A stretch of DNA of 64,000 nt, taken from positions 1,550,001-1,614,000 of the forward strand of contig LR134362.1 in the NCBI GenBank assembly GCA_900637275.1, in the 5' to 3' direction. The notes under the pieces were generated by a model. It saw nothing but the letters and a program-made list of their open reading frames with translations. It did no database searches and had not been told where the DNA came from. Shown here piece after piece: positions 8,946-18,202 of this stretch; position 1 is the first letter of the stretch; every line of letters begins with the position of its first letter. The translations under genes were made by a program, and so were the position numbers. This DNA comes from [Pasteurella] aerogenes (lineage in GTDB: Bacteria > Pseudomonadota > Gammaproteobacteria > Enterobacterales > Pasteurellaceae).

Positions 8946-10184
8946 ATGTCCATTAATATCGCCAGAGTGCAATCCATCATTGAAAACCTGGCAACAATAT
9001 CAATAAGTAAGGATGAATTAACCCGTTTAGCTTTCACCCAAGAAGATGAAGTAGCACACCGCTATCTTATCGAATTATGCCAAAGTTACGATCTTCACAT
9101 TCGGCGGGATGCTATTGGCAATTTATTTATTCGCAAAGCAGGAACAGAAGAGCATCTACCAGCAGTCGCCTTTGGTTCACATATTGACACTGTGGTCAAT
9201 GCCGGGAAATTGGACGGACCGCTCGGCGCTGTTGGTGGTTTAGAAATTTTATTTCAATTATGCGAACAAAAAATCAAAACGCGCTATCCATTGGAGCTCA
9301 TTATTTTTACTTGCGAAGAATCCAGTCGCTTTAATTATGCCACCTTAGGCAGCAAGGTGATGTGCGGCATTACTGACCAACAAAAACTCAGTACACTGCG
9401 CGACAAACAAGGCATAAGCTTAGCAGACGCCTTAGCCGATATCGGATTGGATTTTAATCAAGTCCACCGCGCCAAAAGAGCGGCTGGCGAATTTAAATGT
9501 TTCTTTGAATTACATATTGAGCAAGGACCGCGCTTGGAAAATGAAAATAAAACTATCGGCATTGTCACCGGCATCGCCGCGCCAATTCGTTGCATGGTTA
9601 AAATTCAAGGACAAGCGGATCATTCCGGCGCGACCGCCATGCATTATCGCCACGATGCCTTATTAGGCGGCGCTGAATTAGCATTAGCTGTAGAACAAGC
9701 GGCGATTGATGCCGGTCATGCGACCGTGGCGACTGTCGGTAATCTTAGCGCCAAACCGGGAGTCATGAATGTGGTTCCCGGCTATGCGGAATTATTAGTG
9801 GATATTCGCGGGATTAATCAAGACGCCAGAGAATCCGTATTTACCGCGCTCCAACAAGCCATCTGTCAAGTCAGTGAAAAACGAGGGCTGGCGATTGACT
9901 TACAATTAATTTCCAAAGATGCGCCGGTACTACTTGCCCCCGAGATGGTATCACAATTGACACAAATCACCGAACAACTGGGTTATTCCTATGAAATCAT
10001 GCCAAGCGGTGCCGGTCATGATGCCATGCATATGGCAACCTTATGTCCGACCGGCATGATTTTTGTTCCGTCACACCAAGGCATCAGCCACAATCCATTA
10101 GAATATACCCCTTGGACGGACATTGAGGCGGGGATTTGCGTGCTACAACAAGCTATTTTAGCGCAAGCTGAAATCCAAGCCTAA
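8946..10184 (+). CDS. M20-family Zn amidohydrolase (HyuC/AllC type)
   Basis: A 412-residue enzyme of the allantoate amidohydrolase / N-carbamoyl-L-amino-acid hydrolase family. Metal-ligand motifs are present: SHIDTV (His79), KLDGPLG (Asp90), CEESSRF (Glu124/125), ELHIEQGP, and a C-terminal SHQGISHNP. The exact substrate cannot be told from sequence; allantoate, ureidoglycolate, N-carbamoyl amino acids or beta-ureidopropionate are all family substrates. No other allantoin or hydantoin gene is nearby. GAGGGGG precedes the ATG. It diverges from pepE and converges on the rpiR-type regulator. Confidence 0.8.
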   Translation: MSINIARVQSIIENLATISISKDELTRLAFTQEDEVAHRYLIELCQSYDLHIRRDAIGNLFIRKAGTEEHLPAVAFGSHIDTVVNAGKLDGPLGAVGGLEILFQLCEQKIKTRYPLELIIFTCEESSRFNYATLGSKVMCGITDQQKLSTLRDKQGISLADALADIGLDFNQVHRAKRAAGEFKCFFELHIEQGPRLENENKTIGIVTGIAAPIRCMVKIQGQADHSGATAMHYRHDALLGGAELALAVEQAAIDAGHATVATVGNLSAKPGVMNVVPGYAELLVDIRGINQDARESVFTALQQAICQVSEKRGLAIDLQLISKDAPVLLAPEMVSQLTQITEQLGYSYEIMPSGAGHDAMHMATLCPTGMIFVPSHQGISHNPLEYTPWTDIEAGICVLQQAILAQAEIQA

Positions 10185-10202
10185 TTGAGCAAGGAGCGAA
10201 GA

Positions 10203-11051
10203 TCAGTGGCTATTCGATCCTTTTCCTTGCTCTTTCGCCATTGCCAAAGCAATCGCAAGGGTTTGCACTAAGGTCATGGTGGCGCATTGGGATCTAAAAC
10301 CGCGCACTTGCGCTTCTTTGATCACGAAAGAAACATCACTAAAGGCAATTAACGGGCTAATTTGGCTGTCTGTAATTGCAATTTGTCGAATACCGCGTTG
10401 CGACGTGGTATTCATAATTTCCAAGGTTTCTTTGGCATAAGGCGAAAAACTGATCGCCACCACAACATCGCCGGATTTAACTTGGCTCAATTGCTCATCA
10501 AACATCCCACCCAATCCATTGATAACAAAGGAACGACAATCCAAATGATGCAAGGCATAATCCAAATAACAAGCAATGCTAAAAGAGCGTTTCAAACCGA
10601 CAATAAAAATATTATTCGCCTGATTTAAAATCTCCACGGCAGTTTGTAATTGCTCTGCCGAAGTTTGATTTGCCAATTGTTGCAAGGCTTGATGGTTTGC
10701 TTGTGCAAAAATATTCAAAATATCGACCGCACTTTCCTGCTGATCTTGTGACGGTTCTAATTGGCGAAAAAGCTGTAAACGCTCAGTATAACTGGCAGTT
10801 TCTTCCATCAAGTTTTCACGGAAAATTTGTTTCATTTCATTAAAACCGCTAAAACCGAACGCATTAGCAAAACGGATTAACGTGGAAGGCGGCACGCCGG
10901 CACGCTCGGAAATAGTCGCTACCGTATCAAAAACAACGCTATTATGGTTGTCTAACACATATTGAGCCACTTGTTTTAAACGCTTACTTAAACTGTCATA
11001 ACGGGTGCGAATTTCATTTTGCAGCCGAACTAATTGTGAATTTTCTTGCAT
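10203..11051 (-). CDS. MurR/RpiR-family transcriptional regulator
   Basis: A 282-residue regulator with an N-terminal HTH_6 domain (about 1-77, containing a helix-turn-helix at RAGVPPSTLIRFANAFGF) and a C-terminal SIS sugar-phosphate-binding domain (about 125-265). It lies next to the amidohydrolase locus, which it may control. Its own upstream region has the inverted repeat TGAAA-N6-TTTCA at 11067-11082, immediately before the AAGGATG ribosome site, suggesting autoregulation. The same repeat occurs at the inositol promoters, so a role as an IolR-like regulator is an alternative. Confidence 0.85.
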   Translation of the reverse strand: MQENSQLVRLQNEIRTRYDSLSKRLKQVAQYVLDNHNSVVFDTVATISERAGVPPSTLIRFANAFGFSGFNEMKQIFRENLMEETASYTERLQLFRQLEPSQDQQESAVDILNIFAQANHQALQQLANQTSAEQLQTAVEILNQANNIFIVGLKRSFSIACYLDYALHHLDCRSFVINGLGGMFDEQLSQVKSGDVVVAISFSPYAKETLEIMNTTSQRGIRQIAITDSQISPLIAFSDVSFVIKEAQVRGFRSQCATMTLVQTLAIALAMAKEQGKGSNSH

Positions 11052-11066
11052 AAATTCATCCTTAAA

Positions 11067-11082
11067 TGAAACATTTTTTTCA
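11067..11082. promoter_or_regulatory. TGAAA-N6-TTTCA operator candidate of the rpiR-type gene
   Basis: A perfect 5+5 inverted repeat with a 6-nt spacer, 16 nt upstream of the regulator start. It has the same half-sites and spacing as at 26954-26969 and 37669-37684. Confidence 0.5.
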
Positions 11083-11232
11083 ATTCATAAATTATGAGCG
11101 AAAATGTCTCATTTGAATAGTCATTTTTGTACAATAATGCCATTTTATGCGCCAGCTCACATCATCACGAAGCAGTTTACCCGCCAAACAAACAATGGTA
11201 TAGTAATCTTTTTTATTAACTTATTTTTAACA

Positions 11233-11577
11233 ATGGAACAGTTTAGCGAAATTACGCCACAACAGGCGTGGAAAATGATGAACGAGCAACAAGCGGTCTT
11301 AGTGGATATTCGCGATTTGCCACGTTTTACTTACAGCCATCCGCAAAATGCCTTTCACCTGACCAATCAAAGCTATGGCGACTTTCAACAACGCTATGAT
11401 TTTGATCATCCGATTATCGTCAGCTGCTATCATGGCGTTAGTAGCCGTAATGTTGCCGCCTTTTTAGTCGAACAAGGGTATGAGAACGTGTATAGCCTTA
11501 TCGGCGGATTTGATGGCTGGATGCGCGCCGAATTGCCAATTGAAACAGCGTATTTATCTGAACCAAAAACTAATTAA
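11233..11577 (+). CDS. glpE: Thiosulfate sulfurtransferase GlpE (rhodanese)
   Basis: A single-domain rhodanese of 114 residues. Cys65 in CYHGVSSR is the persulfide-carrying residue, at the same position as in E. coli GlpE. An upstream in-frame start would add 43 residues without homology; MEQFSEITPQQAW is the expected N-terminus. The 3' end overlaps the convergent small membrane-protein gene by 8 nt. glpG and glpR follow downstream, giving the E. coli order glpE-glpG-glpR with one extra opposite-strand gene inserted. Confidence 0.92.
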   Translation: MEQFSEITPQQAWKMMNEQQAVLVDIRDLPRFTYSHPQNAFHLTNQSYGDFQQRYDFDHPIIVSCYHGVSSRNVAAFLVEQGYENVYSLIGGFDGWMRAELPIETAYLSEPKTN

Positions 11578-11884
11578 ACCCCACCGCCGCAACATACACC
11601 AAAATCGCATAAAAAACGACCGCACTTATCGCCAATGTTCGCTTCGCCACCTGCGCATTTGTTTGGTAAAGACGATAAATCATCCGCGCAACGATGCCCA
11701 ATGCGAGCGGGTAAATCCACAAAAAGATCGACATCCAAGTCACTTGCCATTCCGTCAAATGGGGATTTTTACCCAAATTAGGGGAAATTAAAAGCGCCAA
11801 TGGCCACAATAACACCGGCACGCAAAATCCGGCAAGCGCCCAAGTAAAGGGGGTGAATTCCATGGGCATCTTTTGCTTTTTCAT
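11570..11884 (-). CDS. Small conserved membrane protein (possibly DUF5389)
   Basis: A 104-residue protein with three hydrophobic segments (about 14-34, 49-66 and 82-100) and a lysine-rich start (MKKQKMPMEF). It resembles small Pasteurellaceae membrane proteins that I recall as DUF5389; that identity is from memory. It lies on the opposite strand between glpE and glpG, overlapping the end of glpE. No function can be assigned. Confidence 0.7.
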   Translation of the reverse strand: MKKQKMPMEFTPFTWALAGFCVPVLLWPLALLISPNLGKNPHLTEWQVTWMSIFLWIYPLALGIVARMIYRLYQTNAQVAKRTLAISAVVFYAILVYVAAVGFN

Positions 11885-11938
11885 TTTGTCCTCATTGCGT
11901 TAAAATAATCAAAAATTTTGTCCGAGGAAATATAACAA

Positions 11939-12793
11939 ATGCAGTATTTATTTGGTAGTGAAATTCCCATTTTTTGTGTCTATTTTCGTGACTATGTTCG
12001 CGCAAAATACCAAGTTGAGCTGGAATTACGTCCGATTGAAAAAAATGGACTTCCAATGACTGGGGTTTATCTTGAAGAAAATTGTCAATATTTTGCCGAG
12101 ATCGTGCAAGAAAAAGACGAATTTTTAAAAAAACCTTTCGATCCCCAATATCAACAAGCAAGCTGGCAAACCGGCGATATCCAAACGCACTCTCCCAAAT
12201 TAACGCCATCATGGCAATTTCATAGATTGGCATTATTAAAACAACAAAAATTTACGCTATTTTTGACCGCACTTTGCTGTCTGATTTATTTCTGCCAGTT
12301 AATCGGTTTTGAAGATGTCATTTTTTCCATTGCACATTATCCCGAAGATGCGCAACAACAAGGGGAATTATGGCGTTATTTTTCCCATTCTTTAGTTCAC
12401 CTTTCCCTTTGGCATATTTTCTTTAATTTGGCATGGTGGTGGTTATTTGGCGGCGCAATTGAAAAAGCCTTTGGCTCTATCACGCTGATTTTACTTTATT
12501 TTTGCACCGCACTTTTAACTGGTTTTGCCCAAAATCTCGCCTCCGGACCAGCCTTTTTCGGTCTGTCCGGCGTCGTTTATGCGGTTCTCGGCTTTGTCTT
12601 TGTGGTAGATAAATGGAGCAATATTTCCTTTGATTTACCGCCAGGCTTTTTCACCATGTTGCTCGTTGGTATCGCCTTGGGCTTTATCGCGCCACTGATT
12701 GGTATCGAAATGGGCAATACTGCTCATATCAGCGGACTGATTTTAGGCAGCCTATTTGGCATATTTGCTACAAAATTAGCGAGGAAAGGATGA
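11939..12793 (+). CDS. glpG: Rhomboid intramembrane serine protease GlpG
   Basis: A 284-residue rhomboid with the catalytic dyad Ser210 (FFGLSG) and His263 (GNTAHISG), both exactly nine positions later than Ser201 and His254 of E. coli GlpG. An N-terminal cytoplasmic domain (about 1-95) is followed by six TM segments. The H. influenzae enzyme used for structural work lacks this N-terminal domain, so the present protein is the longer E. coli-like form. Two USS copies occur inside the gene (about 12266-12274 and 12507-12516). Confidence 0.93.
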   Translation: MQYLFGSEIPIFCVYFRDYVRAKYQVELELRPIEKNGLPMTGVYLEENCQYFAEIVQEKDEFLKKPFDPQYQQASWQTGDIQTHSPKLTPSWQFHRLALLKQQKFTLFLTALCCLIYFCQLIGFEDVIFSIAHYPEDAQQQGELWRYFSHSLVHLSLWHIFFNLAWWWLFGGAIEKAFGSITLILLYFCTALLTGFAQNLASGPAFFGLSGVVYAVLGFVFVVDKWSNISFDLPPGFFTMLLVGIALGFIAPLIGIEMGNTAHISGLILGSLFGIFATKLARKG

Positions 12794-12877
12794 TTTAAAC
12801 TTAAAAATGCGTTAAAGTAGCGCCCAACAATGATGAAGATTTCAACAAATAACGCAGTTAATGTTTAAGGATCGTAC

Positions 12878-13636
12878 ATGAAGCAGTCTCTACGTCATAA
12901 AAAAATTATTGAGCTTGTGAAACAAAAAGGTTATCTCAGCACAGAAGAACTGGTTAATTTGCTTGGAGTCACCCCGCAAACCATTCGGCGCGATTTAAAA
13001 GAATTGGCAGAAGCGAATCTGATTAACCGTCATCATGGCGGTGCCGCGGCGCCTTCTACCTCTGAAAATAGCGATTATATTGAACGTAAACAGTTTTTCT
13101 CCCACGAAAAACAAATTATCGCCAATGAAGTAGCCAAAATTATTCCTAATGGCTCTTCACTTTTTATTGATATTGGTACTACGCCAGAAGCGGTCGCCAA
13201 TGCCTTATTGCAACACCAAAATTTGCGGATTGTGACCAACAACTTAAATGCGGCACATATTTTGATGAAAAATCAAACCTTTGATATTACCATGGCAGGC
13301 GGTTCCTTGCGTCAAGATGGTGGTATTATCGGCGAAGCGACCATTGCCTTTATTTCTCAATTCCGCTTGGATTTTGGTATTTTAGGGATCAGCAGTATTG
13401 ATACAGACGGCTCATTACTAGATTATGATTACCACGAAGTGCAAGTCAAACGTGCGATTATTGAAAGTTCGCGCAATACGATTTTGGTCACGGATCATTC
13501 TAAATTCAGCCGTCGCGCAATGGTTCGTTTAGGGACATTAGCGGAAGTAGAATATTTGTTTACCGATACCGCGCCGCCTGCACCAATTGTGAATTTGCTG
13601 AACAGTAGCAATGTGCAATTAAATATTTGTCGCTAG
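12878..13636 (+). CDS. glpR: Glycerol-3-phosphate regulon repressor
   Basis: A DeoR-family repressor of 252 residues. An N-terminal HTH (LLGVTPQTIRRDLKELAEAN) is followed by a DeoR sensor domain that binds glycerol-3-phosphate. It directly follows glpG and converges with glpC across the hairpin at 13654-13681. It probably acts at TGTTCG-type operators seen before glpF and, less clearly, before glpA, glpK and glpT. Confidence 0.93.
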   Translation: MKQSLRHKKIIELVKQKGYLSTEELVNLLGVTPQTIRRDLKELAEANLINRHHGGAAAPSTSENSDYIERKQFFSHEKQIIANEVAKIIPNGSSLFIDIGTTPEAVANALLQHQNLRIVTNNLNAAHILMKNQTFDITMAGGSLRQDGGIIGEATIAFISQFRLDFGILGISSIDTDGSLLDYDYHEVQVKRAIIESSRNTILVTDHSKFSRRAMVRLGTLAEVEYLFTDTAPPAPIVNLLNSSNVQLNICR

Positions 13637-13653
13637 ATAAACATGAAAAGACA

Positions 13654-13681
13654 AAAATGGACGCCAATGTGCGTCCATTTT
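13654..13681. terminator. Bidirectional terminator between glpR and glpC
   Basis: Stem AAAATGGACG/CGTCCATTTT with an 8-nt loop, flanked by A and T runs, between convergent genes. Confidence 0.8.
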
Positions 13682-13694
13682 ATTTCCCCAAAAA

Positions 13695-14966
13695 TTAGGC
13701 TAACGCTTTGGTTAACAAGGTAATTGGGTGCAAACAGGTTGTATTGGTTGACATATCAATTTGCCATTTACAGGTTTCACATTCTGAAATCACAAAATCA
13801 AATCCACCGCGTTCAATATTTTCAAATAGCGTATTACCAATCGCTTGCGCCACCTCATAGTTCTCCGATTTAAACCCGTAAGTTCCCGCAATACCGCAAC
13901 ATTGCGATGGTAACATGACAATTTCCAAGCCCGGAATATATTTCAAAATATCCAGCGTATAAGGCGCCCAACCGGCTTTATCGACGTGACACGCAGTATG
14001 ATAAGCCACTCGTAGCGGCATATTTTTAAACCGTGGCGCTTTACCTTGATTAAATAATTGATACAAATAACGCGTTACAATATGAATATGCGGACGAACT
14101 TTGGCATTATCCATACCCAAAATATGATGATATTCGTCACGTAAATTCATGGTACAACTGGATGAAGTACCAACCACATCAATTTCCCGCTTATCAATCA
14201 CTTTTGCCAACTGATCCAAGTTAAAGCGTGCTTGTTTTTTCGCGCGATTTGGAAAACCGTTCACCATCAGCGGCAAACCGCAGCATTTTTCTTTTTCCAA
14301 TAACACCACGCCAATATCCATAGCATTGAACAAGGTGATCAAATCCTTACCCAATTGCGGATTGTTATAATTCACATAACAACCATGATAATACGCCACT
14401 TTTTCACGAAAATAGGCTTGGCGCTCGGCTTCATGTTTGCTGTACCATTGACGGAAAGAACCAAAAGAATATTTTGGCAACGCACGATGTTGGCTGACAT
14501 TTAAGGTTTTTTCCAATAAAAAGCGTGTCGCTTTTAAGCCCGTGATTTTATTCACAATTGGCGCAAATGGGGTATTCATGGTTCCCATAATATCGGTGTT
14601 ACTTAAAATGGCATCACGTAATTTATGTACCAAGGATTTATTTTGTCGATCCAAAAATTTATTTCTTGCTCGAATAATCAAATCCCCGATTTTCACATCA
14701 GACGGACAAGCCACTTCGCAACGTTTACAGTTGGTACAATATTTCAATGCTTCATCATATAAATCTGCACTTTTCAACCGCAAACGCTCTCCGTCCGGTC
14801 CTGATTGTTTTGGTCCCGGATAGAACGGATTTTGTTTGGACACAGGACAAACCGCGGTACAAGCAGTACATTTGATACAGCTTTCAAAACTACTGTCCAT
14901 GCCTTGATGGATCACTGCCGGATGCAAATTTTGTTTTGCGCTCTCAATGAGTTCTTGAATATTCAT
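13695..14966 (-). CDS. glpC: Anaerobic glycerol-3-phosphate dehydrogenase subunit C
   Basis: Membrane-anchoring iron-sulfur subunit that passes electrons from GlpAB to the quinone pool. In the 423 residues, two 4Fe-4S motifs appear near the N-terminus (cysteines 30, 33, 36, 40 and 77, 80, 83, 87), followed by two cysteine-rich CCG domains (CCGLP and CCGIAGT). I start at MNIQELIESA, 1 nt after the glpB stop and with GGGGGAG as ribosome site; a longer frame would overlap glpB by 62 nt. Confidence 0.95.
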   Translation of the reverse strand: MNIQELIESAKQNLHPAVIHQGMDSSFESCIKCTACTAVCPVSKQNPFYPGPKQSGPDGERLRLKSADLYDEALKYCTNCKRCEVACPSDVKIGDLIIRARNKFLDRQNKSLVHKLRDAILSNTDIMGTMNTPFAPIVNKITGLKATRFLLEKTLNVSQHRALPKYSFGSFRQWYSKHEAERQAYFREKVAYYHGCYVNYNNPQLGKDLITLFNAMDIGVVLLEKEKCCGLPLMVNGFPNRAKKQARFNLDQLAKVIDKREIDVVGTSSSCTMNLRDEYHHILGMDNAKVRPHIHIVTRYLYQLFNQGKAPRFKNMPLRVAYHTACHVDKAGWAPYTLDILKYIPGLEIVMLPSQCCGIAGTYGFKSENYEVAQAIGNTLFENIERGGFDFVISECETCKWQIDMSTNTTCLHPITLLTKALA

Positions 14967-14967
14967 A

Positions 14968-16272
14968 TTATGCAACTCCCCCATTTTTTGCCCCGATGAT
15001 ACGTTCTGCCACCGTGAGTGCTGTGACAATCGCTACGCCGGAACCACAACCTAAGTTAATTCCATCATAACCGCCAACAACATTACCGATAGCGTATAAA
15101 TTTTCCATAAATTGACCGCACTTTTGCACCTGACAATCACTATTAATCACCACACCGGCGCTATGATAAGGTTGCGGCGCAGAAAAGCGCGAATGAGTCC
15201 AAGAAAAACGTTGATCGGCTTGGAAATTCTCATCACGAATAATATCCGCCTCAAACACCGGTTCAAGAATGCGTTCAAAACTTGCCACCAGTCCATTACT
15301 GAAGAAACTCCCGGAAGCAAGAACAAAATGCTCACCGACAATAGCATCTTCTGGATGCAAGCGGGTATAAATTTTTTGCACCTTTCCATCGACGATTTCT
15401 GCACGGGTCGCCTTGTCACCATTTAGCATCAAACCACCCAACGCTTCAAATTGGTAACGCAATTGCTTATGTTGACGAATGCCCAATAAAGATGGTGGCA
15501 AGGTCGGCAATTCGTATAAATTCAATCCGGTTTCCTGTTTTAAGTTATTGAAAAATTCTTGATTTTCCATGCCAAAACAAGCCGGTAAAAAGACCGCACT
15601 TGCGCCCGCCGCCGCTTGTTTAATTTCTTGAACCAAGTCTCTGAATGTCAATTTATGTTCAAGCACTTGCGAAATATTCACACTGCGGAATTCACGCCCT
15701 TCTTTACGCAATTGATCCAATTCCGGAATACTTAAATAACCGGTGGTTACATTACAATGGGCAAATTGCGGATTTTGTATCAAATTTTCCGCTAATAAGT
15801 GCGGTTGAAAATCGTGATATCCTTCGATACCTAAAATTGCGATGTGCGAATGCGAAAATTGTTGTTCCACCAATGCCAGCGTTGGGACGCTATTTGGCGA
15901 CAACCAAGATGCACGCAAACCGCCAAGTGGCGTGACACGCCAATGGTTTTGTTGCACCTCCCCTTCTAACCCTAATCCAAGGGATTGGGATAATTGTTCA
16001 AATTGTTTCGCTTTTGCCAATACCTGTTCTTTTCCGAGCAAACAATAAGGATGTTGCGGCAGCTGCGTTGCTAAATCGGAATAAGATTGCGCAAAATCCA
16101 CCACATTTTCGCCGCTTGGTAATCGGCTTAATAAATCCATTGAACCGGAAGCAAAATCGATCGCTGCTTGCCCGTTATTGATGATGACGCAGCGTTTACC
16201 CTGTTGTTGTAGTTCAATCCCACACGTTAAACCGGCAAGTCCGCCGCCAATAATTACCACGTCAAATTTCAT
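14968..16272 (-). CDS. glpB: Anaerobic glycerol-3-phosphate dehydrogenase subunit B
   Basis: FAD/FMN-binding subunit of the GlpABC complex, 434 residues from MKFDVVIIGGGLAG, which is the dinucleotide-binding motif. The start overlaps the glpA stop by 11 nt, typical of this operon; a 16-residue longer version is possible but reads through glpA codons. Several USS copies occur in the gene (about 15114, 15594 and 15796). Confidence 0.94.
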   Translation of the reverse strand: MKFDVVIIGGGLAGLTCGIELQQQGKRCVIINNGQAAIDFASGSMDLLSRLPSGENVVDFAQSYSDLATQLPQHPYCLLGKEQVLAKAKQFEQLSQSLGLGLEGEVQQNHWRVTPLGGLRASWLSPNSVPTLALVEQQFSHSHIAILGIEGYHDFQPHLLAENLIQNPQFAHCNVTTGYLSIPELDQLRKEGREFRSVNISQVLEHKLTFRDLVQEIKQAAAGASAVFLPACFGMENQEFFNNLKQETGLNLYELPTLPPSLLGIRQHKQLRYQFEALGGLMLNGDKATRAEIVDGKVQKIYTRLHPEDAIVGEHFVLASGSFFSNGLVASFERILEPVFEADIIRDENFQADQRFSWTHSRFSAPQPYHSAGVVINSDCQVQKCGQFMENLYAIGNVVGGYDGINLGCGSGVAIVTALTVAERIIGAKNGGVA

Positions 16273-17953
16273 TGCTGTCTGTCCCCTGTTGCGCTTGTTT
16301 TGCAAGCGGTTGAACATCATTTAAGCCCAGTAAGCTGAAATAGATCCAGCTGGTAAATTCAGCTTCGCGAATCGCATCGCCCCACGCAATCGGCTCAATA
16401 CCACGCCAACGTTCCTCCATAAATGAAGCAAGCTGTACTGTAGATTGGCGTGGTGTTGCCACTTGGAAACGAGCCATTAATCCCGCCGCACGACAAGCGC
16501 AGAGTTCCGCTTGGCAAGTTCCCATACCGACTCGAGTGCGACGACGTAAATCAACCAAATTATTCACTTTTAGCTCATCCACCGCATAACGTACTTCGCC
16601 AGCGGTAACTGCCTCACATTCACAAATTAACGAATAATCCAACCGCTCTTTTTCCAATAAACGGGTTGCACGTTGACCATGGCGATAGAGTGCAGAAATA
16701 CGAATTGGCGCCGGTAAAGACACAATTTGTTTTTTTGTTTCTTCATCGCTTTGATTAGAGCCTGGGAGCGCAGTGGTGGCGGTTTTACATTCTGCTGATT
16801 TATTCAGTTTTTTGCACACTAAATCCGTTGCCCACTCAGCCATCAAACGGTACGTCATTAATTTACCGCCAGTAATAGTGATGAAACCGTCTAATCCGTC
16901 ACGCTCAGCATGATCCAATAACACAATGCCGCGACTTACATTACGTCCAGATGGATCATCATCCGTCGCCACCAAAGGACGTACGCCAGCATAAGCACGT
17001 AACACACGGGTATGGCGCAAACTTGGGGCTAATTTTTCACCTTCACGGAACAAAATATCTACTTCCTCCGGAGTGACAATCATATTATCAATTTGATCGT
17101 AAGGAATACGACTTGAGGTGGTTCCAATAACACAAATCGTATCACCCGGAACCAAAATATCCGCATCCGCCGGCTTACGACAACGGTTGATCACCATGTT
17201 GTTGATACGGTGTCCCATGATCAATAAAGCACCTTTTGCCGGGAACATACGAATTTTCAAATCCGCATATTCAGCAATACCTTGCCCCCAAATACCACCG
17301 GCATTTACAACTACTGAAGCAAAAAATTGACGTTCTATTTTATTTTTATGATCATAAACTTTAGTCCCGATAACTCGACCACCTTCGCGAATAAGAGATG
17401 TCACTTCACAATAAGTGAAGATTTTTGCCCCCCTTTCAGTTGCATCCAACATATTAGCTGAAGTCAACCTAAAAGGGTCAATAGAACCATCTGGAACGAC
17501 AACTGCGCCAACTAGATTTGGATTTACCGAAGGTTCCATGCGTTTTGCCAACTCAGGATCAATCGCTACCGCTTCAATTCCTGATGCAGTGCAAGCATCA
17601 ATAAAAGTTTTTTGATAATTCAGATCATCTTCTGGCAAAGTAATAAACAACCCCTTTGTATCCTCAATACAATGATGGGCAATTTGCTTTAAAATCATAT
17701 TTTCCTGAATACACTCGGATGCTGATTCTTGATCGTTGACCGCATATCTAGCGCCACTGTGCAACAAGCCATGATTACGTCCGGTTGCACCGGTAGCAAT
17801 ATCTCGTCTCTCCAATAAAACGCACTGCAACCCTCGCATCGCACAGTCACGAGCAATTCCCGCCCCCGTCGCACCGCCGCCGATAATAATCACGTCTGTG
17901 GTTATTGGTGAAGTATCATTACTTGATTGATAAATTCTAGATGAAACAGGCAT
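16262..17953 (-). CDS. glpA: Anaerobic glycerol-3-phosphate dehydrogenase subunit A
   Basis: Catalytic flavoprotein that oxidises glycerol-3-phosphate to dihydroxyacetone phosphate when oxygen is absent. The 563 residues start MPVSSRIYQ. An FAD site DVIIIGGGATGAG lies near residue 20. The C-terminal BFD-like 2Fe-2S domain has CECE and GTCQAELCACR. The start follows GGGAGGAATT, which favours it over an upstream in-frame start at 17998. It is the first gene of glpABC, with a strong CRP-like site about 100 bp upstream. Confidence 0.96.
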   Translation of the reverse strand: MPVSSRIYQSSNDTSPITTDVIIIGGGATGAGIARDCAMRGLQCVLLERRDIATGATGRNHGLLHSGARYAVNDQESASECIQENMILKQIAHHCIEDTKGLFITLPEDDLNYQKTFIDACTASGIEAVAIDPELAKRMEPSVNPNLVGAVVVPDGSIDPFRLTSANMLDATERGAKIFTYCEVTSLIREGGRVIGTKVYDHKNKIERQFFASVVVNAGGIWGQGIAEYADLKIRMFPAKGALLIMGHRINNMVINRCRKPADADILVPGDTICVIGTTSSRIPYDQIDNMIVTPEEVDILFREGEKLAPSLRHTRVLRAYAGVRPLVATDDDPSGRNVSRGIVLLDHAERDGLDGFITITGGKLMTYRLMAEWATDLVCKKLNKSAECKTATTALPGSNQSDEETKKQIVSLPAPIRISALYRHGQRATRLLEKERLDYSLICECEAVTAGEVRYAVDELKVNNLVDLRRRTRVGMGTCQAELCACRAAGLMARFQVATPRQSTVQLASFMEERWRGIEPIAWGDAIREAEFTSWIYFSLLGLNDVQPLAKQAQQGTDSNEI

Positions 17954-18202
17954 AATTCCTCCCCACAAGAAATACCCTACTAAGATAGAATTAATCATAC
18001 CCCAAATGTTCGTTTTAGAAAATAAAATGAGTAATTTATATTTTATTTATGTGAACTAGATCACTTTACAATTCTTTTAAGAACATCAAAGCACAAGATA
18101 AGATAAAAAAATCATCAGATATTACAAAGAAAAAACAAGAATAAATTCTCGCTTATTACGAATGGTATTTGATAAAAATTACGGTTAGATTATACGTAAT
18201 TC
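17954..18202 (-). promoter_or_regulatory. glpA promoter region with CRP-like site
   Basis: TGTGA-ACTAGA-TCACT at 18050-18065 is a near-perfect CRP site. Nearer the gene, AAATGTTCGTTTTAGAAAA at 18004-18022 resembles one half of a GlpR operator (TGTTCG), with a degenerate second half. FNR could also bind in this AT-rich stretch, but no clear FNR palindrome was seen. Confidence 0.65.

Noticed and set aside
8946..10184. Naming this gene allC (allantoate amidohydrolase)
   Set aside because: No allantoin gene nearby, and the family covers several ureido and carbamoyl substrates.
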